DNA of 64,000 bases from Paenibacillus dendritiformis (GTDB taxonomy: Bacteria > Bacillota > Bacilli > Paenibacillales > Paenibacillaceae). Below the pieces are notes generated by a model. That model ran no database searches. It worked only from the letters and a program-made list of their open reading frames with translations, and was not told the DNA's origin. Position numbers and translations under genes: made by a program. Positions 36,327 through 46,042 of this stretch are shown in pieces. Each line of letters begins with the position of its first letter. The first letter of the stretch is position 1. Location of the stretch: NCBI RefSeq assembly GCF_015845845.1, contig NZ_LDIG01000080.1, forward strand, positions 18,819 to 82,818. Direction: 5' to 3'.

Positions 36327-37352
36327 ATGCGTATAGGACGCCATACATGGCGGTTTGCCAATCAACCGGTCATCATCGGCACCGCGACCGTAGTTGGCCC
36401 CGAAGAAGGAAAAGGGCCTCTGGCCGCCGACTTTGACTTTGTTCACGAAGATTTGGATTTGAAGGAGCCAAGCTGGGAAAAGGCGGAGCGCAAGCTGCTG
36501 GAACAGGCCTCCCAGCTCGCCATCGTCAATGCGAACATTACGCAGGATGACCTGGATTACTTCGTCGGCGGCGACCTGATGAACCAGATTATTAGCAACT
36601 CCTTCGCCGCACGCGGGCTGGGGGTGCCATACATCGGCGTATTCGGCGCCTGCTCCACCTCGATGGAGGCGCTGGCCCTCGGATCGCTGCTGGTCGATTC
36701 CGGCAACGCGAACATCGTCATGGCCGGCACATGCAGCCATAACTGCTCCGTAGAGAAGCAGTTCCGCTATCCGACGGAATACGGTTCCCAGAAGCCGCCC
36801 ACCGCGCAATATACCGTAACCGGCGCCGGCGTGGCCATCGTCGGCAAAAAAGGAAACGGACCGAAAGTGACGGCCGCGACGATCGGCAAAATTGTCGATC
36901 TGGGCATCAAAGATCCCTTCAATATGGGGGCGGCTATGGCGCCGGCGGCCGTCGATACGATTCAGACCCATTTGACCGATTTGAAGCGCAGCCCCGCCTA
37001 TTATGACATGATTGTGACCGGAGACTTGGCTGCCGTCGGTTACGGGATCGCCAAAGATTTGTTCAAAAAACACGACATCAACATTCAGACGACGAACTAC
37101 CAGGATTGCGGGCTCATGATGTACGACATGGTCAAGCAGAAGGTGGATGTGCAAGCGGGAGGAAGCGGGGCGGCTTGCTCGGCTGTCGTCACGTACGGAC
37201 ATATTCTGAAGCGGATCAGGGAGGGCGAATTGAAGAAGGTCATGATCGTGGCGACCGGAGCCCTCATGTCCCCGCTGTCCTACCAACAAGGAGAGAGCAT
37301 TCCTTGCATCGCTCATGCGGTAACGATCGAGATGGGAGGAGACGAATCATGA
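36327..37352 (+). CDS. spoVAD: Stage V sporulation protein AD
   Basis: 341-aa soluble, thiolase-like SpoVA component that binds dipicolinic acid on the forespore side. N-terminus GRHTWRFANQPVIIGTATVVGPEEGKGPL, then YIGVFGACSTSMEALALG and CSHNCSVEKQFRYPTEYGSQKPPTAQ. RBS AAAGGAGG precedes ATG 36327. The stop overlaps spoVAE through ATGA. Confidence 0.96.
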   Translation: MRIGRHTWRFANQPVIIGTATVVGPEEGKGPLAADFDFVHEDLDLKEPSWEKAERKLLEQASQLAIVNANITQDDLDYFVGGDLMNQIISNSFAARGLGVPYIGVFGACSTSMEALALGSLLVDSGNANIVMAGTCSHNCSVEKQFRYPTEYGSQKPPTAQYTVTGAGVAIVGKKGNGPKVTAATIGKIVDLGIKDPFNMGAAMAPAAVDTIQTHLTDLKRSPAYYDMIVTGDLAAVGYGIAKDLFKKHDINIQTTNYQDCGLMMYDMVKQKVDVQAGGSGAACSAVVTYGHILKRIREGELKKVMIVATGALMSPLSYQQGESIPCIAHAVTIEMGGDES

Positions 37353-37699
37353 TCTTTGTATGGGCATTTATCGTCGGAGGGTTGATCTGCGTCATCGGGC
37401 AGCTGCTGTTCGATGTCGCGAAGCTGACGCCGGCGCACACGATGGCGCTGCTGGTCGTTACCGGCGCGGTCGTGGACGGCTTGGGATGGTACGAGCCGTT
37501 GATCGAATTCGCCGGCGCGGGCGTCACCGTTCCGATTACGAGCTTCGGCAACTCCCTTGTGCACGGGGCGATTACCGATTTGAAGTCGGATGGTTGGATC
37601 GGCGCCGTCAGCGGCATTTTCAAGACGACAAGCGCGGGCATATCGGCGGCGATCGTCTTCTCCTTCCTGGCATCGCTCTTCGTACGGCCCAAAGGCTAA
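37349..37699 (+). CDS. spoVAE: Stage V sporulation protein AE (SpoVAEb)
   Basis: 116-aa membrane protein with about four helices, related to SpoVAC; it keeps the shared GVTVPITSFGNSLVHGAI motif. ATG 37349 overlaps the spoVAD stop, with GGGAGGAGA upstream. The cassette here has only the minimal C-AD-AE trio. Confidence 0.95.
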   Translation: MIFVWAFIVGGLICVIGQLLFDVAKLTPAHTMALLVVTGAVVDGLGWYEPLIEFAGAGVTVPITSFGNSLVHGAITDLKSDGWIGAVSGIFKTTSAGISAAIVFSFLASLFVRPKG

Positions 37700-37713
37700 G
37701 CGCGGTCCAGCAG

Positions 37714-37752
37714 ACAAGCTCCGCAACCCGAACAGGTGCGGAGCTTGTTTTA
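37714..37752 (+). terminator. Terminator after spoVAE
   Basis: Perfect 12-bp inverted repeat ACAAGCTCCGCA / TGCGGAGCTTGT, then TTTTA. It starts 14 nt after the spoVAE stop. Confidence 0.88.
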
Positions 37753-37918
37753 TGCCATTAATTAGTTCAAAGACGAAATGAGTTGTTGATGTACCTTCAC
37801 CATAGAATGGTGTAAAATGAGGAAATGTAAGGCAACTTCGCTTAGGATCCCCATGCCAGAGATATTATAAATTTATGGATATATTTCCTTATATTACCAT
37901 ATTGGAGGAGGTTTTTCC

Positions 37919-38875
37919 TTGCATTCGCAATCATCGCTCCATTCGATTATGGAACAGATCCAAGCTGCCTTGGATCAATGCATATTAGGGAAGTCATTCG
38001 AGATTGAATTAATGCTGACCGCCATGGTGGCCGGGGGCCACGTCCTTATCGAGGATGTGCCGGGAACGGGCAAGACGCAGCTGGTCAAATCGCTCGCGCG
38101 CACGATGGACGGGGCGTTCCGCCGTGTCCAATGCAACCCCGATCTGCTGCCGACCGACATTACCGGCGTTTTTATTTTCCACCCCAAAGACCAGCAATTC
38201 GTCTTCCGTCCCGGACCGGTCATGTGCAACGTGCTGCTCGTGGACGAGATTAACCGGGCGACGACGAAGACCCAATCGGCTCTGCTGGAGGCGATGGAGG
38301 AGCACCATATTACGGTGGACGGGGAGACCTTCGATCTGCCCGTTCCATTCATGCTCTTCGCCACGCAGAACCCCATCGAGTTCGAAGGAACGTTCCAATT
38401 GCCGGAAGCCCAGTTGGATCGCTTTATGTTCAAGATTAACCTGGGGTACCCGGATGAAGCGATGGAGCGGGCCATGCTGGCCCGCCATGTGCTTGGACAG
38501 CCGTCCGAGCGGGTTCAGCCGATTACGGATATTACCGTGATTGAAAAGATGCGGGACGCCGCTCGCGGCATTCATATCGACGATGCCGTCGCTTCCTATA
38601 TTATTGATGTGGTCCGCGCGACGAGGAACCATTCGAAAATCGTGCTGGGCGCAAGCCCGCGCGCTTCCGTGGCGCTCATGCAGGCCGTGAAGGCCCGCGC
38701 CTGGATTCAAGGACGGCGCTATGTTACGCCGGATGATGTCAAGACGCTGCTTCCATTCGTCCTGGCTCATCGTCTCGTCCTTGATATGGAAGCGAAAATG
38801 GAGGGGCTGACCGCGGAGCAAGTGCTGATCGATGCGGTTCGAGGCGTGCCGGTACCGGTCCGGATGGAGCTGTAG
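37919..38875 (+). CDS. MoxR family AAA+ ATPase
   Basis: 318-aa AAA+ chaperone-like ATPase. Walker A is EDVPGTGKT near residues 43-51, Walker B is LLVDEINRA near 106-114, followed by ALLEAMEEHHITVDG and the ATQNP sensor. TTG 37919 has GGAGGAGG 7 nt upstream; ATG 37949 is an alternative. It is the first of a MoxR-DUF58-transglutaminase operon, a widespread arrangement of uncertain function, perhaps in envelope protein maturation. Confidence 0.92.
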   Translation: MHSQSSLHSIMEQIQAALDQCILGKSFEIELMLTAMVAGGHVLIEDVPGTGKTQLVKSLARTMDGAFRRVQCNPDLLPTDITGVFIFHPKDQQFVFRPGPVMCNVLLVDEINRATTKTQSALLEAMEEHHITVDGETFDLPVPFMLFATQNPIEFEGTFQLPEAQLDRFMFKINLGYPDEAMERAMLARHVLGQPSERVQPITDITVIEKMRDAARGIHIDDAVASYIIDVVRATRNHSKIVLGASPRASVALMQAVKARAWIQGRRYVTPDDVKTLLPFVLAHRLVLDMEAKMEGLTAEQVLIDAVRGVPVPVRMEL

Positions 38876-38876
38876 C

Positions 38877-40136
38877 ATGAATTCGCCGCAGCTGGTGCCC
38901 CGCCGTCCGCGTTCGCGGAGACGGACATTTCTGATTGCTTTCGTCATTTATGTCAGTTGTGTTTTCTATTTTTTATTCCAGGGCGGCAAGACGTCCTTCA
39001 TGCTGCTCTCGATGGCGACCGTGCTTGCCGTCTATTGGGGCTGCGGGTGGTTCGGGGGCGTGTCCAAGGTTCGGGGCCAGCGCATGGTCCGGACCGGGAC
39101 AAGCCGGTTTCTCCCCGCCCAATCCCGTATCGCGGTATCCGTGGAGCTGCGCGTTCCGGGATGGATTCCGCTGCCCTATATCATCGTGCAGGACGGTCTG
39201 TACCGCTTCAATGAACTGTACAGCCAGGCGGAGGCGGCCGTTACCCTGAACGCGGGACGGAAGGCCGTATGGACGTACCGGACGCCGCCGCTTCCTCGCG
39301 GGGCATACCGCTTGGATGCGACAACATGTTTGTCGAAAGATTTATTCGGCATTTTCGAGCAGCGCGGACAGTTCCATACGCCGTCCTCCTTTTTCATCTT
39401 GCCGGCCACGGTTCCCATCCCTTCATGGGCGCAAGCCGGGCATCAAGCGGTCCAGCCCGGACAGACGCTGGCGATGGATAAGAGGAAGCGGGAGTCGACG
39501 CAATTGAGCGGCGTGCGGGAATATGTCCATGGCGATCGTCTCTCGCGCATTCATTGGAACGCCACCGCCAAGAGCGGAAGCTTGAAATCGAAGCAGTTCG
39601 ATCAGGAAGTGCAGGCCCCGATCCTGATCGTGATTGATATTAGAAGAACCTCTTATGAGAATCCGGCCGGCTTCGAATTGGCGCTGTCCGCCGCGGCGTC
39701 GGTTGCGCAATATGCGAAGGCGAACCGGCATCCCGCCTATTTGGCCGCGATTGGCGGCTCTCTGCATTGGTGGGACGCCGCGGCCCTCTTGCGCGAACCG
39801 GCCGCATACAAGCAATGGTTGGCTACCATTGAGCCGGAGGCGCCGAATCCGCAAGTCAATGATCGGATTGGCCCGATGCTGGCGCAACGCGCCTCCCTGC
39901 TGTGCGGGGCGGCCGTTGCCTGGATCGGCGGGGCGGTCTCATCAGGAGATTTGGCGGCGATCGGAGGCCTCCGATCCATCGGCGGAAGCGGCACGTTCAT
40001 TCACGCCGCCGCCGGCCCCGGCCCCGATGAAGCCGATTTGCTGCGCGTATTGGCGAAGCAGGGCTTTGAATACAAATGGCTGGACGAATTGAACCATCTT
40101 CCTAAGCTGCTTGGAGGTGGGATGACATGGAAGTGA
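38877..40136 (+). CDS. DUF58 domain-containing protein
   Basis: 419-aa protein with two N-terminal membrane helices (residues about 17-60) and a DUF58 (vWA-like) core marked by QLSGVREYVHGDRLSRIHWNATAKSG. It starts 1 nt after the moxR stop and overlaps the transglutaminase gene by 10 nt. Confidence 0.9.
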   Translation: MNSPQLVPRRPRSRRRTFLIAFVIYVSCVFYFLFQGGKTSFMLLSMATVLAVYWGCGWFGGVSKVRGQRMVRTGTSRFLPAQSRIAVSVELRVPGWIPLPYIIVQDGLYRFNELYSQAEAAVTLNAGRKAVWTYRTPPLPRGAYRLDATTCLSKDLFGIFEQRGQFHTPSSFFILPATVPIPSWAQAGHQAVQPGQTLAMDKRKRESTQLSGVREYVHGDRLSRIHWNATAKSGSLKSKQFDQEVQAPILIVIDIRRTSYENPAGFELALSAAASVAQYAKANRHPAYLAAIGGSLHWWDAAALLREPAAYKQWLATIEPEAPNPQVNDRIGPMLAQRASLLCGAAVAWIGGAVSSGDLAAIGGLRSIGGSGTFIHAAAGPGPDEADLLRVLAKQGFEYKWLDELNHLPKLLGGGMTWK

Positions 40137-42382
40137 ATCGGCAGGCGGCACCCGCTTACCCGGGAAGCCCCGTTCCGCCGGAACCGCCCGGAATGGTGAA
40201 GCGCTGGCTGCTGGGCGGTTGGAGCGAGCGCCTGTTCTGGACTTGCCTCGCCGTGATGGTATGGCAGTGGATCGTGATGCTGGAGCCGTATTGGTATGAC
40301 GAGACGATTGCGATGTCCAAGGACGCGCTGCTCATGATATGGGGCGTGTGCGTATTATTTCCCCGGCAATTTTTGGGCCGGCTGCTTCTCGGGCTGCCGC
40401 TCGTATTGCGCGTCATCTATATGGAGCTGGTGCGCAATCATTTATGGATCGAGGACGGAGCGGGATGGGAGAGGCTGCAAGCCTTTCATCCTTATATTTG
40501 GTTCGTTGCCGGCATTTGGCTCTGCTATGAGGCGCTTAACCAGCTTGTGCGCGGGACCGGCCGCATCATTATATGGCTGCTCATTCAAGTTATCGTCTTC
40601 GGCATCCTGGATTCTTTCACCGAGGATATCTTATGGGATCAGGTTGCCTGGATCGTCGGCGCGGCCCTCGTGTGGCTAATCGGGCTCCATTTCTCACAGA
40701 TGAAGCACAGCTATCCCGAGATGAAGCGAACCTCGCTGCGGTATCTTCTGCAGATGGCGGTCAGCGCCATCGTGGTCATTGCGATGATCATCACGGTCGG
40801 GGTGAACATGCCGGGACTGGAGCCGATCCTGACCGATCCGTATACGGCCTGGACGAACCGGAACGGCACTGGCGGCAACATCGTCGAGCGCATCGTCTCG
40901 AACGTAACCGGAAACGGAACGCCAACCCCGACGACTTCCGGCTACAGCAACCATGACAGCCAGCTTGGGGACGGCTTTCAGATGGATTATGAGCCGGTGA
41001 TGACGGTAACCTCCGAAGCCCGCGGCTATTGGCGGGGGGAGGCCAAGGATATATACACCGGTCAGGGCTGGGTCGATGCGAAGCGGGAAGAGAGCCTGGA
41101 ACCGATGAGTATCGGCGAGCGGTTCGAAGCCAACGACGCTCCTGCGAAGCGGGTTCAGACGAAAGAGATTATCCAGAAGGTGCAGATTCAGAGCGATCAG
41201 ATATACCCGGTCCTGTTCGGCATGTATTCCGCATCCGCCGTGGAGGAGCTGGAAGGCGGCGATCCGGAGAGACTCGTCTGGAACGGGAGAGAGAGCGAGG
41301 TCCGGTACGAGGGGAGAGGCGCAGCCCGCTATCCGTCAAGCTATACGATCGTATCCCATGTCCCGATCATATCGGAACAGGAGCTGCGGGCCGCGCCCCC
41401 GGCCGAAGCGCCGGACAGTGTATACCTGCAGCTGCCGGACCGTTTTCCGGAACGAGTCGCCGACCTGGCCCGGAGCCTGACCGAAGGAGAGACGAACAAC
41501 TACGACAAGGCCAAAAAAATCGAACAGTATTTACGGACCCAGTTCACTTATACGAATGTCCCGGATCTTTCGAAGCGGACCAGCGGCGATTTCGTCGACG
41601 GGTTTCTGTTCGAGATCAAGGAAGGGTACTGCGACTACTTCTCCACCTCGATGGCGGTCATGCTCCGCAGCGTGGGCGTGCCGACGCGCTGGGTGAAGGG
41701 CTATGCCCCCGGAGCCCGCGAAGGAGCGGAGCGTGAAATGATGACGGGCTCCTTCGATCCCGATGAAGGCGGCCGCTTCCGGGTCACGAATGCGGACGCG
41801 CATTCGTGGGTAGAGGTATATATGGGGGAATACGGCTGGGTATCCTTCGAGCCGACTCCGGGATTCAGCATGCCAAGCCCGGAGCAGGAGGAGCAAGAGC
41901 CCGGCACGCCGCCCGAGCAGGAGGAAGACAAGCAGCCCGAAATGAAGGAAGAGAAGAAGGCCGGCAAACCGGAAGAAGAGACCTCGCTTCCCGCTTGGGT
42001 CGTTACGGCAGCCCGCTCGATCGCGGGCGCTGCGCTGCTCGGACTCCTTGCATGGCTTGTCCGCCAATGGGGGCAGGCCGGATTCTCGCCGCGCTGGCTG
42101 CGGACCTTCCGCCGGCAGATATCGCCGAGCGATCGGGTCGTGCTCGAGACGGAGCTGTGGTTGAGCTACTGCCGGCTTCGCGGGCTGCGCAAGGAACCGC
42201 ATGAGACGGTGCGCGAAGCCGCTTTGCGCTGGAGCGAGGGCCTGCCGCAGTTGGAAGCTTCCCTGCAGATTATCGTCCCGGTGTTCGAGCAGGCGAAATA
42301 CAGCGGCGAGCCGCTGGAACAAGCCGATGTTGCCCGATTCCGGGAAGCGGTAAGACAGTTCCGCCGCGTCCGCAAGCGTTAA
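40127..42382 (+). CDS. Transglutaminase-like membrane protein (YebA/TgpA type)
   Basis: 751 aa. About six to seven membrane helices lie in residues 30-240, then an extracellular transglutaminase-like domain with C502 (KEGYCDYFSTSMAVML) and H559 (NADAHSWVEVY), then GWVSFEPTPGF. An acidic EQEEQEPG-rich linker and a final membrane helix (about 622-645) precede a DUF4129-like cytoplasmic tail. GGAGGTGGG precedes ATG 40127. It is the last gene of the trio. Confidence 0.92.
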   Translation: MEVNRQAAPAYPGSPVPPEPPGMVKRWLLGGWSERLFWTCLAVMVWQWIVMLEPYWYDETIAMSKDALLMIWGVCVLFPRQFLGRLLLGLPLVLRVIYMELVRNHLWIEDGAGWERLQAFHPYIWFVAGIWLCYEALNQLVRGTGRIIIWLLIQVIVFGILDSFTEDILWDQVAWIVGAALVWLIGLHFSQMKHSYPEMKRTSLRYLLQMAVSAIVVIAMIITVGVNMPGLEPILTDPYTAWTNRNGTGGNIVERIVSNVTGNGTPTPTTSGYSNHDSQLGDGFQMDYEPVMTVTSEARGYWRGEAKDIYTGQGWVDAKREESLEPMSIGERFEANDAPAKRVQTKEIIQKVQIQSDQIYPVLFGMYSASAVEELEGGDPERLVWNGRESEVRYEGRGAARYPSSYTIVSHVPIISEQELRAAPPAEAPDSVYLQLPDRFPERVADLARSLTEGETNNYDKAKKIEQYLRTQFTYTNVPDLSKRTSGDFVDGFLFEIKEGYCDYFSTSMAVMLRSVGVPTRWVKGYAPGAREGAEREMMTGSFDPDEGGRFRVTNADAHSWVEVYMGEYGWVSFEPTPGFSMPSPEQEEQEPGTPPEQEEDKQPEMKEEKKAGKPEEETSLPAWVVTAARSIAGAALLGLLAWLVRQWGQAGFSPRWLRTFRRQISPSDRVVLETELWLSYCRLRGLRKEPHETVREAALRWSEGLPQLEASLQIIVPVFEQAKYSGEPLEQADVARFREAVRQFRRVRKR

Positions 42383-42440
42383 TCTCCGCTTGCGTAGCAC
42401 GCGGGAAGCGGGAGACAGGGAGCCGGAATGTGACGAAATG

Positions 42441-42471
42441 AAGCCGTTCCGCACGGGAACGGCTTTTTTTT
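42441..42471 (+). terminator. Terminator after the transglutaminase gene
   Basis: AAGCCGTTCC / GGAACGGCTT stem, 5-nt loop, then at least seven T. Confidence 0.92.
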
Positions 42472-42499
42472 GCACGAAAATCAAAGAATATGGTATAGT
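42470..42499 (+). promoter_or_regulatory. Promoter of the yqeG operon
   Basis: TTGCAC (42470-42475), 18 nt, TATAGT (42494-42499) preceded by TGG as extended -10. It overlaps the end of the terminator T-run and lies 28 nt before the yqeG start. Confidence 0.6.
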
Positions 42500-42526
42500 T
42501 TTTCGTATGAAAACGAGGTGACTGTT

Positions 42527-43051
42527 TTGTTGGAAAGGCTTATTCCCCGTCTTCGGGTAAGCTCCGTATACGATATTGACTTGGACAAGCTGGCGGAACA
42601 AGGCATTCTTGGAATCATTACCGATCTGGACAACACGCTCGTCGGCGCCAAGGTGCCGGAAGCGACCCCGGAACTGGCGGCCTGGCTGGAGGAAGTCAAG
42701 CGCCGCGGCTTCAAGGTCGTCATCGTATCGAATAATGATCATACGCGCGTATCCCGGTTCGCCGTCCCGCTCGATCTTCCGTTTATACACGCGGCCCGGA
42801 AGCCGGCCCAGCGGGCTTTTCGTCAAGCGCTGGCGCTGATGGGGCTGAAGCCGGAACATACGGCTGTCATCGGCGATCAGATGCTGACGGATGTCTTGGG
42901 AGGCAACCGGCTCGGCATATTTACGATATTGGTGCAGCCTATCGCCATTCAGGACGAAGGCTGGGGAACCCGCATCAATCGGCGCATAGAGCGTTATGCC
43001 ACGTCCCGGTTGAAGCGGAGAGGATTGTGGCAAGAGGAGGAAAAAAGGTGA
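42527..43051 (+). CDS. yqeG: YqeG family HAD-superfamily phosphatase
   Basis: 174-aa HAD IIIA phosphatase. Nucleophile motif ITDLDNTL near residues 29-36, motif II VSNN, and motif III/IV VIGDQMLTDVLGGNRLG. TTG 42527 is chosen by the GAGGTGA site (42515-42521) and the usual N-terminus. It heads the conserved cluster through yqeK and overlaps yqeH (GTGA). The Bacillus orthologue is an essential-type gene of uncertain substrate. Confidence 0.92.
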   Translation: MLERLIPRLRVSSVYDIDLDKLAEQGILGIITDLDNTLVGAKVPEATPELAAWLEEVKRRGFKVVIVSNNDHTRVSRFAVPLDLPFIHAARKPAQRAFRQALALMGLKPEHTAVIGDQMLTDVLGGNRLGIFTILVQPIAIQDEGWGTRINRRIERYATSRLKRRGLWQEEEKR

Positions 43052-44166
43052 AGGACAATCAAGAGAAGCAAATATGCAGCGGCTGCGGCGTTACGGTGCA
43101 GACCGGGCATCCCGAGCAGATCGGCTATGTACCGGCGTCTGCGCTGAATCGTTCGCCGCTGATTTGCCAGCGCTGCTTCCGGATTAAGCATTATAACGAA
43201 GCAGCATCGGTAGCGCTGGATCAGGATGATTTTTTGCGTTTGTTGGGGCGAATCGGCCAGGAAGACGCGCTGGTCATCCATATCGTCGATCTGTTCGATT
43301 TTGACGGCAGCGTCATTTCCGGTCTCCAGCGGTTCGTCGGGAACAATCCGGTGCTGCTCGTCGTGAACAAGATCGATTTGCTGCCCCGTTCGACGAACTG
43401 GAACCGCTTGACGAACTGGGTGCAGCGGCAGGCGAAGGAGCATGGTCTCCGCATATTGGACGTCATTCTCGTCAGCGCCAAGCGCAATGCCGGCTTCGAG
43501 CGGCTGGTGGAACAGATGAGCCATTGGCGGCGCGGCCGCGACGTCTATGTCGTCGGGGCGACGAATGTCGGCAAATCCACGCTGATTAACCGTCTTATTC
43601 ACGATTACAGCGATATGGATCGCGAACTGACGACATCCCGTTATCCGGGAACGACCCTGGATGTCGTACATATTCCGCTGGATGACGGCAAGCATATCAT
43701 TGATACGCCGGGCATCGTCTATACGAGCCGCTTGACGGAATTGGCAAGCCGGCAAGATCTGGGGGCCCTGCTGCCGGATAAGCCGCTCAAGCCGGCCGTC
43801 TACCAGTTGAACGAAGGACAGACGCTATTTTTCGGGGCGTTTGCGCGCTTTGATTTTGTGGAAGGGGAACGGCAATCCTTTACGTGCTATATATCGAATG
43901 GACTTCCGATCCACCGGACGAAGCTGGAGCGGGCAGACGCTTTGTACGAGGAGCACCGCGGCGAGCTGCTGGCGCCGCCGGCGCGGGAACGCCTGGATGA
44001 ACTTCCGGCCTGGACGAAGCATCAGTACCGGATCGCCAAAGGGTCCGAGACCGATATCTTCATCTCGGGGCTCGGATGGATCAAATGCAACGGCAAGGAA
44101 GGCGCGCTTGTGGAGATCTTCGCGCCGAAAGGGGTCAAGGTGCTGACCCGCCGCGCGATGATCTAG
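43048..44166 (+). CDS. yqeH: Ribosome biogenesis GTPase YqeH
   Basis: 372-aa circularly permuted GTPase needed for 30S subunit assembly. Zinc finger C10, C13, C40 and C43 (CSGCG...CQRCF). G motifs in permuted order: NKID, SAK, then GATNVGKST (about 170-178), TSRYPGTT and DTPG. GTG 43048 follows AGAGGAGGA by about 6 nt and overlaps the yqeG stop. Confidence 0.96.
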   Translation: MKDNQEKQICSGCGVTVQTGHPEQIGYVPASALNRSPLICQRCFRIKHYNEAASVALDQDDFLRLLGRIGQEDALVIHIVDLFDFDGSVISGLQRFVGNNPVLLVVNKIDLLPRSTNWNRLTNWVQRQAKEHGLRILDVILVSAKRNAGFERLVEQMSHWRRGRDVYVVGATNVGKSTLINRLIHDYSDMDRELTTSRYPGTTLDVVHIPLDDGKHIIDTPGIVYTSRLTELASRQDLGALLPDKPLKPAVYQLNEGQTLFFGAFARFDFVEGERQSFTCYISNGLPIHRTKLERADALYEEHRGELLAPPARERLDELPAWTKHQYRIAKGSETDIFISGLGWIKCNGKEGALVEIFAPKGVKVLTRRAMI

Positions 44167-44193
44167 CACACTATACCGGGGGGAGCGGATACT

Positions 44194-45087
44194 ATGGTAC
44201 GGAACGATCTGGCCGGGGCGATGCGGCCTCCGGCGGTCATCGACAGCTCGACCGCCGTGTTCGCGGTCATCGGAGATCCGATCAAGCATTCCAAATCGCC
44301 GTTGATGCACAATGCCGCCTTGCGGGAGTTAGGACTGAACGCCGTATATACGGCGTTTCATGTCGCGCCCGAGCAGCTGGGGGAGGCCGTGCAGGGCATG
44401 CGCGCCCTTGGCATCGGCGGAATGAACGTAACCATTCCGCATAAGGAAGCCGTCATGGCGCATCTGGATGAAGTGGATGAGAGCGCCAGCGTCATCGGCG
44501 CCGTCAACACGATCGTCAACCGGAACGGCCGGCTTATCGGCTACAATACGGACGGGCTCGGCTTCGTCCGTTCGCTGCAGGAAGAGATGATTTCCGATCT
44601 CCGTCCATCCCGAATCTTGTTGATCGGGGCCGGCGGGGCGTCGCGCGGCATCGCTTATGCGCTGCTGAAGGCGGGATGCCGGCGCTTGCATATCGCCAAC
44701 CGCACGCTGGCGCGGGCCGAGGCGCTGGCACGCGATCTGGCCGCCTTCGGGACGGTAGAAGCCGTCCAGCTTGGGGAACGTCCGGCTGTCGGCGCGGACG
44801 AGGTGGATATCGTCATTCATACGACCTCGGTCGGCATGCATCCGGACGTGGATGCGGTGCCGTTCGATCCGGACTGGCTGCGCCCGGATATGATCGTGAG
44901 CGACATCGTGTACAATCCGCTGGAGACGGCCTTGCTGCGGGAAGCGGGGAAGCGCGGCTGCCGCACCCACAGCGGGCTCGGCATGTTCGTCTATCAGGGC
45001 GCGATCGCGCTGGAACTGTGGACGGGCGCCGCAGCGCCTGCGGCGCTGATGCGGGAGCAGGTATGGAATACATTAAGTCACGAATAA
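44194..45087 (+). CDS. aroE: Shikimate dehydrogenase
   Basis: 297-aa NADPH-dependent enzyme of the shikimate pathway. Substrate-binding SKSPLMHNAAL, catalytic lysine in MNVTIPHKE, NTDGLGF, the nucleotide motif GAGGASRGIAYAL and NRT are all present. ATG 44194 follows GGGGGAG. Confidence 0.96.
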   Translation: MVRNDLAGAMRPPAVIDSSTAVFAVIGDPIKHSKSPLMHNAALRELGLNAVYTAFHVAPEQLGEAVQGMRALGIGGMNVTIPHKEAVMAHLDEVDESASVIGAVNTIVNRNGRLIGYNTDGLGFVRSLQEEMISDLRPSRILLIGAGGASRGIAYALLKAGCRRLHIANRTLARAEALARDLAAFGTVEAVQLGERPAVGADEVDIVIHTTSVGMHPDVDAVPFDPDWLRPDMIVSDIVYNPLETALLREAGKRGCRTHSGLGMFVYQGAIALELWTGAAAPAALMREQVWNTLSHE

Positions 45088-45125
45088 ACCATTGTTGTTA
45101 TTAGACATATAAGGCAGGGACAAAC

Positions 45126-45416
45126 ATGCTAACAGGAAAACAAAAGCGTTATTTGCGCTCGCTCGCACATCATGTGCAGCCTATTTTTCAAGTAGGCAAA
45201 GGAGGAACCAACGATCAGCTTATCCGCCATATCGAGGAAGCGCTGGAAGTGCGCGAGCTGATCAAAGTATCGATCTTGAACAACTGCATGGACGATCGCT
45301 TCGAAGTTGCGGAGGAATTGGCGACCCGCTCGGGCGCCGAATTGGTCCAAGTCATCGGGAAAACGATCGTGCTCTACAAGGAATCGGCTGAACATAAACA
45401 GATTGAACTGCCATAA
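45126..45416 (+). CDS. yhbY: YhbY family RNA-binding protein (CRM domain)
   Basis: 96-aa CRM-domain protein (YqeI in Bacillus), associated with pre-50S particles. Hallmark segments LTGKQKRYLRSLAHHVQPIFQVGKGG and VIGKTIVLYKES, close to the family's usual length. Part of the yqeG-yqeK run. Confidence 0.93.
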   Translation: MLTGKQKRYLRSLAHHVQPIFQVGKGGTNDQLIRHIEEALEVRELIKVSILNNCMDDRFEVAEELATRSGAELVQVIGKTIVLYKESAEHKQIELP

Positions 45417-45433
45417 CCGGCGGAGGTGCAGAC

Positions 45434-46042
45434 GTGAGACAAATCGGGATTATGGGCGGGACATTCAATCCGATCCATCTGGGGCATCTGGTGGCCGCCG
45501 AATGCGCCCGCGAAGCCGCAAATCTTGATGAGGTGTGGTTCATGCCCGCTCACGTGCCGCCGCATAAGACGAACCATATTCAGGCCGACGGCAGGCATCG
45601 CCTGGAGATGACGAGGCTGGCCATCGCGGGCAACCCGTCGTTCCGGGCGAGCGATTGGGAGCTAACCCGGGGAGGCGTCTCCTACACATATGACACCGTC
45701 ATCTCTCTCCGGGCTGCCTACCCGGATGTAAGCTGGCACTGGATTATCGGCGGCGATATGGTTGATTACTTGCCGAAGTGGCACCGGATCGACGAATTGA
45801 TGCGTCTGATCCGCTTCGTCGGGCTGCACCGGCCGGGCATCCGCTGGAGCGAGGAGAAGCTGCCGGCCGCCTGGCGCGGCCGTATCCTGGCGGCGGACAT
45901 GCCCCAGATGGATATCTCCTCGACGGATATCCGGCAGAGAAGAGCGGCGGGACGCTCGATCCGCTATCTCGTTCCGGAAGCCGTCGAACATTATATGGCA
46001 AGGTGGGGATTGTATGAATCTGACACGCCAGCAATTGATTGA
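45434..46042 (+). CDS. nadD: Nicotinate-nucleotide adenylyltransferase
   Basis: 202-aa enzyme making NaAD from NaMN and ATP. GIMGGTFNPIHLGHL contains the nucleotidylyltransferase H-x-G-H motif; the C-terminal ISSTDIR motif is present. GTG 45434 follows CGGAGGTG. It overlaps yqeK by 29 nt. Confidence 0.96.
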   Translation: MRQIGIMGGTFNPIHLGHLVAAECAREAANLDEVWFMPAHVPPHKTNHIQADGRHRLEMTRLAIAGNPSFRASDWELTRGGVSYTYDTVISLRAAYPDVSWHWIIGGDMVDYLPKWHRIDELMRLIRFVGLHRPGIRWSEEKLPAAWRGRILAADMPQMDISSTDIRQRRAAGRSIRYLVPEAVEHYMARWGLYESDTPAID